DNA of 64,000 bases. It comes from Bacillota bacterium (lineage in GTDB: Bacteria; Bacillota; Sulfobacillia; RBS10-35; JAJYVN01). Of this stretch, positions 49,883 through 59,149 are shown in pieces. Every line of letters starts with the position of its first letter. Positions within the stretch are counted from its first letter, which is position 1. Position numbers and translations under genes: made by a program. The notes below the pieces were generated by a model. The model worked only from the letters and a program-made list of their open reading frames with translations. It was not told where the DNA came from and did not search any database. Where the stretch lies: the NCBI GenBank assembly GCA_021803205.1, contig JAJZMB010000020.1, positions 2,245 through 66,244 of the forward strand, given 5' to 3'.

Positions 49883-51625
49883 TCAGCCGGCGGCCACCTG
49901 TGCGGTGCCCGCGGCGATCGCCGCCAACTCCAGGTCGCTCTTGCGCTCGAAGTACTGCCGGTACGTCTCGCCCTCGTGCCGCTGCGCCAGATAGGCACCG
50001 ACCAGCCGCTCCACGTAGCCGGTGACGCTGTCCTTGGGCACGCGGCGGATCAGCGGGCGGCCGACATTGGCCTCCGCCCCCTGGCCGCCCCGCAGGAAGA
50101 TGTCATAGGCCTCGATCTTTTCGGAGCCGTCACCGCGCAGCGTGGTTCCCTGCAGACCGATGTCGCCGATGAAGTGCTGCGCGCAGGCGTGCGGGCAACC
50201 GTCCAGGTTGAGGCGCAGCGATGCGACCTGCTCGCCGAAGGTGCCCTCCAGGTGCTCCACCATGCCGCGCAGCTTGGTCTTGGTCTCCCCGACCGCGTAG
50301 TTGCACAGGGGGCTCCCCGTGCAGCCGATGGCCGCGCCGCGCAACCCGTTGACGGCCAGCGGGAAGCCGATCTGCCCGACGCGGGCCACAACGCCCTCCA
50401 GCGCCGCCTCGGGAACGCCCGTCAGAATGAAGTTCTGCTGCCGCGTCAGCCGGATGCCCCCACCGAGGGACTCGGCCAAGTCGGCGACGGCCTCCATCTG
50501 CTCGCCGCGGATGATGCCCAAAAACACCGGGAAGCCGATGTAGTACAGGCCATCCTGGACCTGGGGATGGATGCCGAGGTGGTAGTTCGGGCCCGGCACC
50601 GCGACCGGAGCCGGGAAGTCCGGCAACCGGCGGCCGAGGATGGCCTCGACCTTCTGCCGGTAGACCTCCGGCCCGTGATCCTCCATCGCGAACTTGAGGC
50701 GGGCCTTGGCCCGACTCATGCGGTACTTGTTGTCGCCCGACCAGACGTCGATGACGGCGCGCAGGACCTCCAGCACCTCGGGGACGTCGGCCTTGACCCA
50801 GACGCCCAGGTCGCGGCTGATGCGCGGGAAGGTCGAGAGGCCGCCGCCCACCCGCAGCCCGAATCCGCACTCGCCCTCGGCGTTCCGGGCGCCCACCAGC
50901 GCTATGCAGTTGATCTCCGGCGCGTTGCACTGGTGCGGGCAGGCGCTGATCGTGATCTTGTGCTTGCGCGGGAGGTTGCTGTAGACACGGTTGCCGTAGA
51001 AGTACGCGGCCGCCGCCGCCACGAAGGGGGTGCAGTCGAAGAGCTCGGCTCCGTCGATGCCCGAGACGGGGCAGCCGGTGATGTTGCGCACGGTGTCGCC
51101 ACAACCGCCGGCCATATTGAACCCCGCGGCGTCTAGGGTCTGAAAGACGGCGGGGAGATCGGGCAGCGTGATCCAGTGCAACTGCACGTTCTGCCGCGTC
51201 GTCAGTTCGCCCTCGTCGCGCCCGTAACGCCGGCTGAGCCGGCCGATGACGCGCAGCTTCTGCGGGGTGAGGATGCCCGAGGCGATCTTGATCCGCATCA
51301 TGAACGTGCCGACCTTGGGCTTATCGTGATAGAGGCCGTACCACTGAAGCCGGACAATGTCCTCTTCGGGAATGGCCTCGTAACCCGCGCCGATCAGCCG
51401 GTCGAACTGGTTGCGGATCTCCAGCGGGTGGAGTTCCTCCTTCAGCCGTTCGATGGCGTTGCGGCGAAGAACGTCCGCGCGGGAGGGGGCGCCCGTGGAC
51501 GCGCCCACGGGCGCGGACGCTCCGGCCCCACTGTTGGCGACGGCGGGCCGGGGGCCGACCACTCCGGCGGGCGCGCCGGAGGCGCTGCCCCCGGCGCCCG
51601 GGACGGCGCGGTTGTCATCGGACAT
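49883..51625 (-). CDS. ferredoxin-type sulfite/nitrite reductase (siroheme)
   Basis: 580 residues from ATG 51625 (GGAG about 11 nt upstream). An Ala/Gly/Pro-rich N-terminal extension of ~45 residues precedes the first ferrodoxin-like repeat. Siroheme/[4Fe-4S] ligands are CTGSPLC and GCPHACAQH; other marks are TTRQNVQLHWI, TRQQNFIL, CPHQCNAPEI and GCGDTVRNITGCP. The family includes sulfite and nitrite reductases that cannot be told apart by motifs. Location between cysC and cysH argues for sulfite to sulfide. Confidence 0.92.
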   Translation of the reverse strand: MSDDNRAVPGAGGSASGAPAGVVGPRPAVANSGAGASAPVGASTGAPSRADVLRRNAIERLKEELHPLEIRNQFDRLIGAGYEAIPEEDIVRLQWYGLYHDKPKVGTFMMRIKIASGILTPQKLRVIGRLSRRYGRDEGELTTRQNVQLHWITLPDLPAVFQTLDAAGFNMAGGCGDTVRNITGCPVSGIDGAELFDCTPFVAAAAAYFYGNRVYSNLPRKHKITISACPHQCNAPEINCIALVGARNAEGECGFGLRVGGGLSTFPRISRDLGVWVKADVPEVLEVLRAVIDVWSGDNKYRMSRAKARLKFAMEDHGPEVYRQKVEAILGRRLPDFPAPVAVPGPNYHLGIHPQVQDGLYYIGFPVFLGIIRGEQMEAVADLAESLGGGIRLTRQQNFILTGVPEAALEGVVARVGQIGFPLAVNGLRGAAIGCTGSPLCNYAVGETKTKLRGMVEHLEGTFGEQVASLRLNLDGCPHACAQHFIGDIGLQGTTLRGDGSEKIEAYDIFLRGGQGAEANVGRPLIRRVPKDSVTGYVERLVGAYLAQRHEGETYRQYFERKSDLELAAIAAGTAQVAAG

Positions 51626-51713
51626 GCGCTTCACGCTCCAGGTCTGGTGTGCTTGCGTCCCGCTGCGGGTTTCCGCCCACGGGGCTCGCGGCTGCCGCCG
51701 GCAGGCGTCCCCT

Positions 51714-52304
51714 TCAATCGGCGTCGGCCGTTTCGGCCTCCGCGGACTGAAGGGGGATGTACCCGCAGAGCTCAAGGTGCCGCACGATGCGCTCGAGGGA
51801 TTGCTCCACGGTCTCGGCGCCGCTGTCGACTACCACGTCGGGGTGCTCCGGCTCCTCGTAGGGGTCGGAGATGCCCGTGAAGTGCGCGATCTCGCCCCGG
51901 AGGGCCTTGGCGTACAGCCCCTTGACGTCGCGCCGCACCAGTTCGGGAATCGGGCAGCGGACATAGACCTCCACGAAGTCGCCGATGAGTCGCCGGGCCT
52001 CTTGCCGCGTCTCACGGTAGGGGGAGATGGCCGCGGAGATGACGGCCACGCCGTTTCGGGTGAGCAGGTGGCAGACGAAGGCAATACGCCGGACGTTGGT
52101 GTCGCGGTCCTGCCGCGAGAAACCCAGGCCCTTGGAGAGGTTGGTGCGCACAACGTCGCCGTCCAGCACCTCGACGCGCCGCCCCCGGCGGCGCAATTCC
52201 CGGTCCAGGGCCGTGCTCAACGTCGACTTGCCCGCACCGGAGAGACCGGTGAACCAGACGGTGAAGCCGCGATCGAGTTTCTCCGCACGCTGGGACCTGC
52301 TCAC
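51714..52304 (-). CDS. cysC: adenylylsulfate kinase
   Basis: 196 residues from GTG 52304 (GGGGG eight nt upstream). Walker [14 protein letters not shown], then [28 protein letters not shown] (landmark from residue 48), [14 protein letters not shown], and [17 protein letters not shown], all typical of APS kinase. It makes PAPS from APS and ATP. First gene of the cys operon behind a good promoter. No ATP sulfurylase (sat, cysDN) is in the operon, so APS must come from elsewhere in the genome. Confidence 0.95.
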   Translation of the reverse strand: MSRSQRAEKLDRGFTVWFTGLSGAGKSTLSTALDRELRRRGRRVEVLDGDVVRTNLSKGLGFSRQDRDTNVRRIAFVCHLLTRNGVAVISAAISPYRETRQEARRLIGDFVEVYVRCPIPELVRRDVKGLYAKALRGEIAHFTGISDPYEEPEHPDVVVDSGAETVEQSLERIVRHLELCGYIPLQSAEAETADAD

Positions 52305-52396
52305 AACCTTGCCCCCTGCCAGACCCGATTGGCCGCTGCGGCATCACGGACTCAAATACCCTGCAACCAGGAGGAATATATGTCTTTCCGCCGGTG

Positions 52397-52425
52397 ATGG
52401 TAAGCGCGCTTGGCGAAGGTGTCAA
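52397..52425 (-). promoter_or_regulatory. sigma-A-type promoter of the cys operon
   Basis: On the minus strand TTGACA (52425-52420, perfect), a 17-bp spacer and TACCAT (52402-52397, 4/6). Transcription would start near 52390, giving a leader of about 85 nt before cysC. I saw no known sulfur riboswitch in that leader. Confidence 0.6.
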
Positions 52426-52684
52426 GAGCGCTGTGTCTGGCCCCGCGCATGCGCGGCGGGGACTGCGCCGCGGTGTGCCGGGGAGGCGCCGTGCCGGTGG
52501 GCGGCCTTCCCTGGCGGCAGTGCGGCCGCCCCGGCCCGAGCCGATCGGACCCAAGCGGGCCGCGTTCCCCGCCCAAGAGGGCGCCGCAAGGGTCTGTCTC
52601 TACCCCGGCCGCGAATCACAGGCATTGGGGGACAAGGAGCATTGAAGCAGTGACCTCGCCAGAGCGCACCCTGGCGCCGGCCAC

Positions 52685-53707
52685 CTAAGGCAGGGCCGCC
52701 TCCGTGCGGTCGTAAACCCCGAGGATCGGTTCCAATCCGCCGAGCCAGACCCGCGCCTCCGAACGCTGGCGCAGGGCGGATCCGCACGCCTGCACCGCCC
52801 GGCGCAGGTGACGCCGGTCGCCGGTCAGGACCACCACCCGCCCCCGCGGCCGGAGTGCACGCACAACCTCGCGCAGGGCACGCGGGTAGAGATCGGCGTT
52901 GTCCGCGGCACGTCCCATGCGGTGCCCGAATGGCGGGTTGGTCGCGGCGGCGGTGACCGAGCCCTCGGGCAGAGGCAGCGCGCGGGCGTCGGCCACGCGC
53001 AGCTCGACCTGCAGCGCGCCCGACGCATCGTCGCCGACAGCGCCCCCGGCGGTACCTGCCCGTCCGGCGCGAGAGCCATCGAGCACGAAGCCGGACAGGG
53101 TCCGCCCCGCCGCATCGACGGCCCCGGCCTCGATGTCCAATCCGACCAACCGGCACGGTCCCAACAACGCCCGCTCCGCGAGCACCGTGCCGGATCCGCA
53201 GAAGGGGTCGAGGAACACGTCTCCCGCCCGGGCCCGGGAAGCCATCGCCATCGCTCGGGCCATCGCTGGGTTCAGCGAGCGCGCCATGAGGGCGACGCGG
53301 TAGGGCCTGCGGCGCTCCAGGCCCCAGGCGACGGCCCTGCCGATCAGGGCCCTCCCGCTCCGGTCCACGATGCACACCATGGCCGGTGGCCCGTCGGGGG
53401 CGGCAACGATCTCCGCGCCCCCAGCGGCGCACGACGCGGCGGCGAAGGCGGCGGAGGCGCGCCGGCCCTCGTTGATCCATTGGTTCTCACACCAGAGGCG
53501 CTCCGCCGTCGGCAGGCGCGCCGGCACGGCATCAGCCGGCCCGGTCCAGGCAACATCCACGATCGCGCGCAGCGTGCCCGCGCGCGATAGGAGCGGTTCC
53601 GGATCGCCCGCGGCAACCACCCAGCCGTCCCAGACCGTTCCGACCGGCACACCGAACGCCCGGCACTCGCCGATCAGGAAGCTCTCGATACCCGGCAGCG
53701 TCACCAA
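52685..53707 (-). CDS. RlmKL/Trm14-class nucleic-acid methyltransferase
   Basis: 340 residues from GTG 53707; no good ribosome site, so the start is uncertain. The C-terminal half is a Rossmann methyltransferase of the UPF0020/THUMP-linked type: DPFCGSGTVLAERALLG for S-adenosylmethionine binding and the catalytic TNPPFGHRMG (N-P-P-F), with LNPAMARAMA ahead of them. The N-terminal ~150 residues may be a divergent THUMP domain. Likely methylates guanine N2 in rRNA or tRNA. Stands alone. Confidence 0.8.
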   Translation of the reverse strand: MVTLPGIESFLIGECRAFGVPVGTVWDGWVVAAGDPEPLLSRAGTLRAIVDVAWTGPADAVPARLPTAERLWCENQWINEGRRASAAFAAASCAAGGAEIVAAPDGPPAMVCIVDRSGRALIGRAVAWGLERRRPYRVALMARSLNPAMARAMAMASRARAGDVFLDPFCGSGTVLAERALLGPCRLVGLDIEAGAVDAAGRTLSGFVLDGSRAGRAGTAGGAVGDDASGALQVELRVADARALPLPEGSVTAAATNPPFGHRMGRAADNADLYPRALREVVRALRPRGRVVVLTGDRRHLRRAVQACGSALRQRSEARVWLGGLEPILGVYDRTEAALP

Positions 53708-54291
53708 GGCCAGCAGCGCGGCACCCTCCTCAGGTGGCCGCTGCGCAAAAGTCCTCTCTTGCGCAGGCCACTGCCTCCGTCATCCTCGGGGCCGATGCCG
53801 GTGGCGGCAGCCGCGCGGCGCCCGCGTCCGCCGGACGGGCCGATCCGTGACGGGGGCGTGCCGCCGCTGCGCGCCGGAATAGAGTCTACCGCAGCCCGGC
53901 GCTTGGCGGCACCGTGGATCGCCGGACGCGCCTTGGGCCGACGCTTGCACGCGCGCCGCCGAGCGGGCAAAGGACGCAGGGATGCGCCCCTGCCGGCAGA
54001 AGCGTCCGGATGCAAAGCGACACACCATCGTGACATGGGGTGCCGCGGACCGCCGCGACGCCCCACGTCACCCACCCTGCCCAGGCGGCGCGGCGCCCCG
54101 GGCCGCGCCGCCATCACCAAGCGCCCGCTGTATCGTGCAGGGAGCCGGACCCCGCCGGAAGGCCGTCAGCACATGGCGCCACATGCCGGTCATACCCAGG
54201 TGCCGGGCGCCACCCCCATTCGCCGGGCAGGCAGGGCCCCCGCCGACGCCGAAGCCGGGAGTACGGGTGCGGCCGGCCGTCCGAAGGTTCA
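53708..54291. other. 584-bp gap without a supported gene
   Basis: Divergent region between the methyltransferase and the toxin-antitoxin pair. Open frames are Arg/Pro-rich off-frame reads. Nothing further identified. Confidence 0.45.
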
Positions 54292-54334
54292 TTGACAGCA
54301 TCGCGATACCGCGATATTTTTCCCTTGGAGGTAG
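54292..54334 (+). promoter_or_regulatory. promoter with internal palindromic operator and SD of the vapBC-like pair
   Basis: TTGACA (54292-54297), a 17-bp spacer, TATTTT (54315-54320). Inside the spacer sits ATCGCG-ATAC-CGCGAT (54300-54315), a perfect inverted repeat placed so that a bound protein would block polymerase. GGAGGT at 54327-54332 serves the ATG at 54338. Autorepression by the ribbon-helix-helix antitoxin is the natural reading. Confidence 0.7.
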
Positions 54335-54337
54335 TCC

Positions 54338-54772
54338 ATGCCCGCGCGCTATGTCACCACCAACATCCGCTTCGACCCGCAGGACTACGCCGACCTGCAG
54401 CGTCTGGCCGCCGCCAACGGCAGCAGTCTCGCCGAGTGCGTCCGGCTGGCGGTGGGGGCCTACCTGGGCCGGGCGGAGCATCCGCAGGCCGCTGAGGCCC
54501 CCCCGACCTACGGGCCGGGAGCCGGCCGGCCGAGCGCGCTCGGCGCCGAGACGCCCGCCGTGGTGCGCGGCAACGCCCTGCTGCTGGAGGAACCCTTGGC
54601 GGGCTTTCCGGACGGGACCAAGGTCTGGATCCGGTGTGTGGGAGAAGCGGAGATGGCCGAGCGCCGCCGGCAGCGGCGGGTGCTGGCCGATCTGCTGGTG
54701 GAGTTTGAGGCCCTGACTCCGGGGGATCCCGCCCCCGTGACGGATGAGGATAAGGAGATCTACCAGTCGTGA
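54338..54772 (+). CDS. ribbon-helix-helix antitoxin, VapB-like, unusually long
   Basis: 144 residues from ATG 54338. The N-terminus is a ribbon-helix-helix DNA-binding domain: TTNIRFDPQDYADLQRLAA then SLAECVRLAVGAYLG. The rest is a Pro/Gly linker followed by a charged helical segment (AEMAERRRQRRVLADLLVEFEAL) and an acidic tail, probably the toxin-binding part. Typical VapB proteins are 70-90 residues. The stop overlaps the toxin start (GTGA). Expected to neutralise the PIN toxin and repress its own promoter. Confidence 0.8.
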   Translation: MPARYVTTNIRFDPQDYADLQRLAAANGSSLAECVRLAVGAYLGRAEHPQAAEAPPTYGPGAGRPSALGAETPAVVRGNALLLEEPLAGFPDGTKVWIRCVGEAEMAERRRQRRVLADLLVEFEALTPGDPAPVTDEDKEIYQS

Positions 54773-55173
54773 CCGAGGTCTTCATCGACACCGGCCCGCT
54801 GTACGCCTTCTTCGACGTGCGCCACCCGCGGCACGACGACGCGGTGCGCCTGTGCCAGTCCGCTCCGCCACTGGTGACCACCAACCTGGTGGTCTCCGAG
54901 ACCATCGCGCTGGCGGTGGCACGGCGCGAGCCCGAATTCGGCATCCGGATGGCCGAACGCCTCCTCGACGGCCGGCCCGCCCGTGTCGAACGGGTCACCG
55001 CCGCCGACGAGGTGGTCGCGCTGCGCCTGCTGCGCCGGTTCGCGGCCACAGGCACCACATTCGCCGATTGCGCCTCCTTCGCCGTGATCTCCCGCCTTGG
55101 GTTGGGGCTGGCCTTTTCGTTCGATCGGCACTTCGCTCCACCGGGTTTCTTTCGGCTCGAACCCGCAAACTGA
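54769..55173 (+). CDS. PIN-domain ribonuclease toxin, VapC-like
   Basis: 134 residues from GTG 54769, overlapping the antitoxin stop. PIN-domain acidic residues are in place: Asp in VFIDTGPLYAFFD, Glu in VVSETIALAV, Asp in TFADCASFAVI and Asp in FSFDRHF. VapC toxins cleave tRNA or rRNA and are held off by the adjacent antitoxin. Some stand-alone PIN proteins are not toxins, but the coupled RHH gene and operator favour a toxin-antitoxin system. Confidence 0.87.
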   Translation: MTEVFIDTGPLYAFFDVRHPRHDDAVRLCQSAPPLVTTNLVVSETIALAVARREPEFGIRMAERLLDGRPARVERVTAADEVVALRLLRRFAATGTTFADCASFAVISRLGLGLAFSFDRHFAPPGFFRLEPAN

Positions 55174-55296
55174 GACCACGCCGCGGCGCGCCCCCCTTCC
55201 CTACCAGTCGCGGCTCTGTGCGCCGGCCGCAGTCGCACGCCGCGTCACGGATCCGGTCGTCGCCCCCCGGGTCCATCTCGCGGGGCTGTAACGCCG

Positions 55297-55893
55297 TCAA
55301 CGGTTGGGGAGCCCTCCCACCGGGCGGCTGCCCGGTTTGACGGGGACAGAACCAGCCCGGCAGAGGAGGCAGTCCTTTGCCGCCCAGCTCCGCAGCGCGA
55401 AGCGTTCCAGGGCCATGTACGGCACATCGAAGACCGTGCTGGGGTCCTCGAGCCGGTCGCAGTACACGGCCACACCGACCACGCGCGCCCCTTCGGCCCG
55501 CGCCAGCGCCAGCGCCTCCAGTGCAGATCCCCCGGTGGTCAGCGTGTTCTCACAGATGATGACCGGCTCGTCCGCAGCGAAGGTGAACCCACGGCGCAGG
55601 GCAAACCGGCGGTCCTCCGCCCGTTCACAGAAGACGAAGCGCACACCGAGCGCACGCGCCAGTTCGTAGCCGGGGAGGATGGCACCGAGCGCCGGCCCCA
55701 GGATGGTCGCGGGTCGGATGCCGCGCGCCCGCACCCGCGCCGCGAGACCGGTCGCCAGTTCGGCCGCCGTGTCGGGGTGCTGGAAGGGCGCGGCCAGTTG
55801 CAGGTAACTGTCAGAGTGCCGGCCGGAACTGAGCAGGAAATGGCCCTCCAGGAGACCACCGGTCTCCCGCAGGATCTCTGCGACGGGACGCAC
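55297..55893 (-). CDS. pyrE: orotate phosphoribosyltransferase
   Basis: 198 residues from GTG 55893, GGAGGT six nt upstream. N-terminal GGLLEGHFLLSSGRHSDSYLQ, ATILGPALGAILPGYELA, and the PRPP-binding VIICENTLTTGGSALEAL (usually D-D in place of E-N). A C-terminal CLLCRAG is unusual. Converts orotate and PRPP to OMP in pyrimidine synthesis. Lies 14 bp after pyrC, in the same direction. Confidence 0.87.
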   Translation of the reverse strand: MRPVAEILRETGGLLEGHFLLSSGRHSDSYLQLAAPFQHPDTAAELATGLAARVRARGIRPATILGPALGAILPGYELARALGVRFVFCERAEDRRFALRRGFTFAADEPVIICENTLTTGGSALEALALARAEGARVVGVAVYCDRLEDPSTVFDVPYMALERFALRSWAAKDCLLCRAGSVPVKPGSRPVGGLPNR

Positions 55894-55907
55894 GGCGCCA
55901 CCTCCGT

Positions 55908-57251
55908 TCAGGGTCGGAGCCAGACCCCGGTGGCCGGCCCACAGGGAAGCCCGTCCCGGAACGCGGTCCTGCCGCCGACCACGGTGGCGAGGACCTCCGC
56001 CCGAGCCGGCCGGCACCGGAGGACCGGGCTGTCCGGATGGAGGCTCCACTGCCGCGGCGGGAGCCGGCCCGGGACCGGGCGCACCACCGCCAGATCGGCG
56101 TCCGCCCCGCGCGCGATCCGGCCCTTGCGGGGCCAGAGTCCCCAGTTGCGCGCCGGACCCTCGCAGAGCAGTTCCACAAGGCGCCGCACCGACAGCCTGG
56201 GATCCCCAAGCAGGAGCGGAAGGGAGTTCTGGACCCCGGCGAACCCCGCCGGCGCCTGCTGGAGGTCTCCGCATGCCTTCTCCGCCGGCGTGTGTGGGGC
56301 GTGGTCGGAGCCGAGCTGATCGATGGTGCCGTCGCCGACCGCCTGCCACAGAGCATCCCGGTCGGCGGCGGAGCGCAGGGGCGGATTGACCTTGGCCAGC
56401 GCCCCGAGCGTCACTACCTCCTGCTCCGTGAGCAGGAGGTAGTGGGGGCAGGTCTCGCCGCGCACATCGACGCCCTCCCCCTTGGCCCGTCGCACCACCT
56501 GCGCCGCGCCCGCCGTGGAGAGGTGCGCGATGGCGATCGGCGCACCCGCGGCCTCTGCCAGCAGGCAGGCTCGCGAGACTGCCTCCACCTCTGCCACAGG
56601 GGGACGGGATCGGCCGTGGGCCAGCAGAGAGCCGACATCCCCGCCGCCGGCCGGAACGGAGCCCTCGGGTGCTGCCGTGGCCAACCGGATGATGGCCGCG
56701 TTCTCCGCATGCACCATGGTGCGCAGCCCCAGGCCCGCGGTCACCTGCCAGGCCCGCAGCAGTTGACCGTCGTCCGGGGGGGGCAGAGACGCGGTGGTCT
56801 CACCCAGGAACACCTTGAATCCCAAGACGCCGGCAGCAGCCAGGCCCGGCAGGCACGTCAGGTTGCTCGCGGCCAGCGCGCCATAGAAGCCGTAGTGGCA
56901 GCGGCTGTGCCCGGCGACCAGGCCCGCCTTGGCCATCAGACTGTCGGCGTCCGCAGTGGCGGGAAGGGTGTTGGGCATGTCCAGCACGGTGGTCACCCCG
57001 CCGGCCACCGCGGCCAGGGAGGCGTGGTCCCAGTCCTCCTTGTGGGTGAGGCCGGGAGTGCGGAAATGCACGTGGGCGTCGATAACACCCGGCAGGATCA
57101 GGCACCCGGTGGCGTCGACCGTCTCCGGCGCACCGACGGGGCTTCCGGGAGGGACCAGGTCGGCGATGGTACCCGACGCGATGACCACGTCCGCGGGTTG
57201 CAGCCCCGCCGGAGTGACCGCCGCACCGCCGCGGATGACCAGATCGGCCAT
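55908..57251 (-). CDS. pyrC: dihydroorotase (allantoinase/hydantoinase superfamily)
   Basis: 447 residues from ATG 57251, GGGGAGGT seven nt upstream. Metal-site sequence DAHVHFRTPG, FKVFLGE in the position of the bridging residue, VHAENA, IAHLSTAGAA, and catalytic Asp in GSDHAPHT, then the cyclic-amidohydrolase tail. Class I dihydroorotases and allantoinases share these motifs; adjacency to pyrE supports dihydroorotase. No other pyr genes are in the window. Confidence 0.87.
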   Translation of the reverse strand: MADLVIRGGAAVTPAGLQPADVVIASGTIADLVPPGSPVGAPETVDATGCLILPGVIDAHVHFRTPGLTHKEDWDHASLAAVAGGVTTVLDMPNTLPATADADSLMAKAGLVAGHSRCHYGFYGALAASNLTCLPGLAAAGVLGFKVFLGETTASLPPPDDGQLLRAWQVTAGLGLRTMVHAENAAIIRLATAAPEGSVPAGGGDVGSLLAHGRSRPPVAEVEAVSRACLLAEAAGAPIAIAHLSTAGAAQVVRRAKGEGVDVRGETCPHYLLLTEQEVVTLGALAKVNPPLRSAADRDALWQAVGDGTIDQLGSDHAPHTPAEKACGDLQQAPAGFAGVQNSLPLLLGDPRLSVRRLVELLCEGPARNWGLWPRKGRIARGADADLAVVRPVPGRLPPRQWSLHPDSPVLRCRPARAEVLATVVGGRTAFRDGLPCGPATGVWLRP

Positions 57252-57298
57252 CGGGCCACCTCCCCGGAGGGCCCGCCCGGGCCGGCGGGTCTTGTGGG

Positions 57299-57327
57299 AA
57301 CGTAGCACGGGCACGACACCATTTCAA
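57299..57327 (-). promoter_or_regulatory. likely promoter of pyrC-pyrE
   Basis: Minus strand TTGAAA (57327-57322), a 17-bp spacer, TACGTT (57304-57299), about 45 bp upstream of the pyrC start. The short leader has no room for a PyrR-type attenuator. Confidence 0.45.
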
Positions 57328-57449
57328 CCGCAGCCACGCAGCCGGCCCGCAGCGACTCCTCTGCATTCCCGGGGGGGACGCCGCGAGCGCCCGCCGGGTC
57401 AGAGCGCAGCGGCGTTATACGGCATGCACAACTCGCCGACGGGGCCGCC

Positions 57450-58880
57450 TCAGCCGGCCAGACCAACCCCCGCGGCGGGCGCGTCGAACCGAACCTCTTC
57501 GGAGAGTTCCTCCAGAGATTTCCCGGTCGGCTCCGGCAGGACCAGCGTCAGCAGTGCGCCGACCAGGGACAGGGCACAGGTGAGGGTCAGCGTGCCGGAC
57601 AGGCCCAGTGTATTGTTCAGGATCGGGAACAGGAACACCCCGATGAAGGCCCCGAACTTGGCGATCCCGGCGGACATCCCGTGCCCGGTGGTCCGGGCGC
57701 TCACCGGATAGAGCTCGGCGGAGAGCACAAACGTTGTGCAGTTGGGGCCGAACTCGGCAAAGAAGTAACTGATGCCGTAGACGATGAGGAACGGCGCCAC
57801 CACGTGGGTCAGGCCGGGAACGACGCCGATGGCGAGGAACGCCAGGCCCATGACGGTGAAGCCGATGATCTGCAGTCGCTTGTGGCCGATCCTGTCCATT
57901 TTCAGGAAGGACATCACGTAGCCGGGCACCGCCGCCACTGCGAAGATGATCAGCGTCCAGGCGACCGCGGTGATGGGCGAGGCCCCCGGCGCGACATCCT
58001 TCAGGATGAGTGGTGTGGAGATGGAGTTGCCGTAGTAGGCATAGTCGAACACAAACCAGGTGCCGGCCGTCCCGAGCAGCATGAGCAGGTAGCGCGGGTT
58101 GGCGATGAACTGCCAGAAGGCGAGCCGCACCACCGGCTCATGCACCTCCTCGACGCGCAGCGCGCCGGAGGTGTACCGTTCCATGGAACGCGCGGCGGCA
58201 CGGGCATCGCCTCGGACCCGGGCCAGAAAGCGCGGTGATTCGGGCATGGTGCGGCGGAAGTAGATGACCGCGGCGGCCGGAAGCGCCCCGAGCCCCAGCA
58301 TCAACCGCCAGGCCAGGTCGGCCGGGATGCCGGAGGCCAGAAGCGCCAGGGCCACGACCGGGCCGATGACGAGGCCAAGGGCCTGCATGGAGAAGACAAG
58401 GGTCACCAGCTTGCCGCGATCTTGGCGGTTGGCGTACTCACTCATGATCACGGCGCTGACCGGGTAGTCGCCGCCGATGCCGACGCCGAGGATGAAGCGG
58501 AAGGCGATCAGCCAGACGATGTTCGGGGAGAAGGCGGACGCCACCGCCGCCAGCGCCATGATGGCCGCCTCGATACCGTAGACCGCCTTGCGCCCGTATA
58601 CATCGGCCAGCCGACCGAAGATGAAGGCGCCGACGAACGCCGCGATCAGCGCCGTGCTGCCCACCAGCCCCACGGCGGCCGAACTCGGATGCCATGTCCT
58701 GCTGATCAGCGTCATGGCCGCCCCGATGATGAACAGATCGTACGCGTCAGTGAAAAACCCCATTCCCGCCGTCAGCACCGTCCGCAGGTGGAACATCCCG
58801 AGTGGAGCCTCGTTGAGGGCCTCGGTCAGACCGGTGGCCGGCGTGGCGCTTGAGGGCGCGGCTACGGAATCCCGGGGCAT
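57450..58880 (-). CDS. MFS transporter, phosphate:H+ symporter-like
   Basis: 476 residues from ATG 58880, GGAGGG about nine nt upstream. Twelve hydrophobic segments with the sugar/phosphate-porter loops GRLADVYGRKAVYG and RFILGVGIGGDYPVSAVIMSEYANR (landmark near 130), PESPRFL after helix 6, and ELYPVSARTTGHG near helix 10. The GGDYP-SEYA signature is typical of the PHS (Pho84-like) family, but related members carry aromatic acids or other anions. Separated from pyrC by about 200 bp. Confidence 0.9.
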   Translation of the reverse strand: MPRDSVAAPSSATPATGLTEALNEAPLGMFHLRTVLTAGMGFFTDAYDLFIIGAAMTLISRTWHPSSAAVGLVGSTALIAAFVGAFIFGRLADVYGRKAVYGIEAAIMALAAVASAFSPNIVWLIAFRFILGVGIGGDYPVSAVIMSEYANRQDRGKLVTLVFSMQALGLVIGPVVALALLASGIPADLAWRLMLGLGALPAAAVIYFRRTMPESPRFLARVRGDARAAARSMERYTSGALRVEEVHEPVVRLAFWQFIANPRYLLMLLGTAGTWFVFDYAYYGNSISTPLILKDVAPGASPITAVAWTLIIFAVAAVPGYVMSFLKMDRIGHKRLQIIGFTVMGLAFLAIGVVPGLTHVVAPFLIVYGISYFFAEFGPNCTTFVLSAELYPVSARTTGHGMSAGIAKFGAFIGVFLFPILNNTLGLSGTLTLTCALSLVGALLTLVLPEPTGKSLEELSEEVRFDAPAAGVGLAG

Positions 58881-59149
58881 GTCTCATCCCTCCGCGGCGC
58901 TTTCGGTCGGGGGCAGGCGGGCGCCCGATCCCGGACCGAAACTAGCACGCACGCCCAGCGGAGCGGATTACGCCCAGGTCAAAGCCATGTGAAGGTTCGG
59001 TTACGGTCCGATCGCCGACCTGAGGCTGGGTGGCCGCTTCCCGCTCGCCAGCAACGGTTAACCACAGGCCCAGTCGCCCGCTAGCCCTTCTCGTTCAAGA
59101 TCCGCGGCCATTTGCCCCCGCATAACCGCTGAATCCCGGACCTGCCGAG

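Noticed and set aside
48551-51136. Plus-strand open frame of about 860 codons
   Set aside because: Antisense to cysH and the siroheme reductase, both of which have intact motifs on the minus strand.
52364-52395. Tiny plus-strand leader ORF (ATGTCTTTCCGCCGGTGA) with an excellent GGAGGA site
   Set aside because: Five codons with no plus-strand gene downstream; it lies in the minus-strand cys leader. Probably chance.
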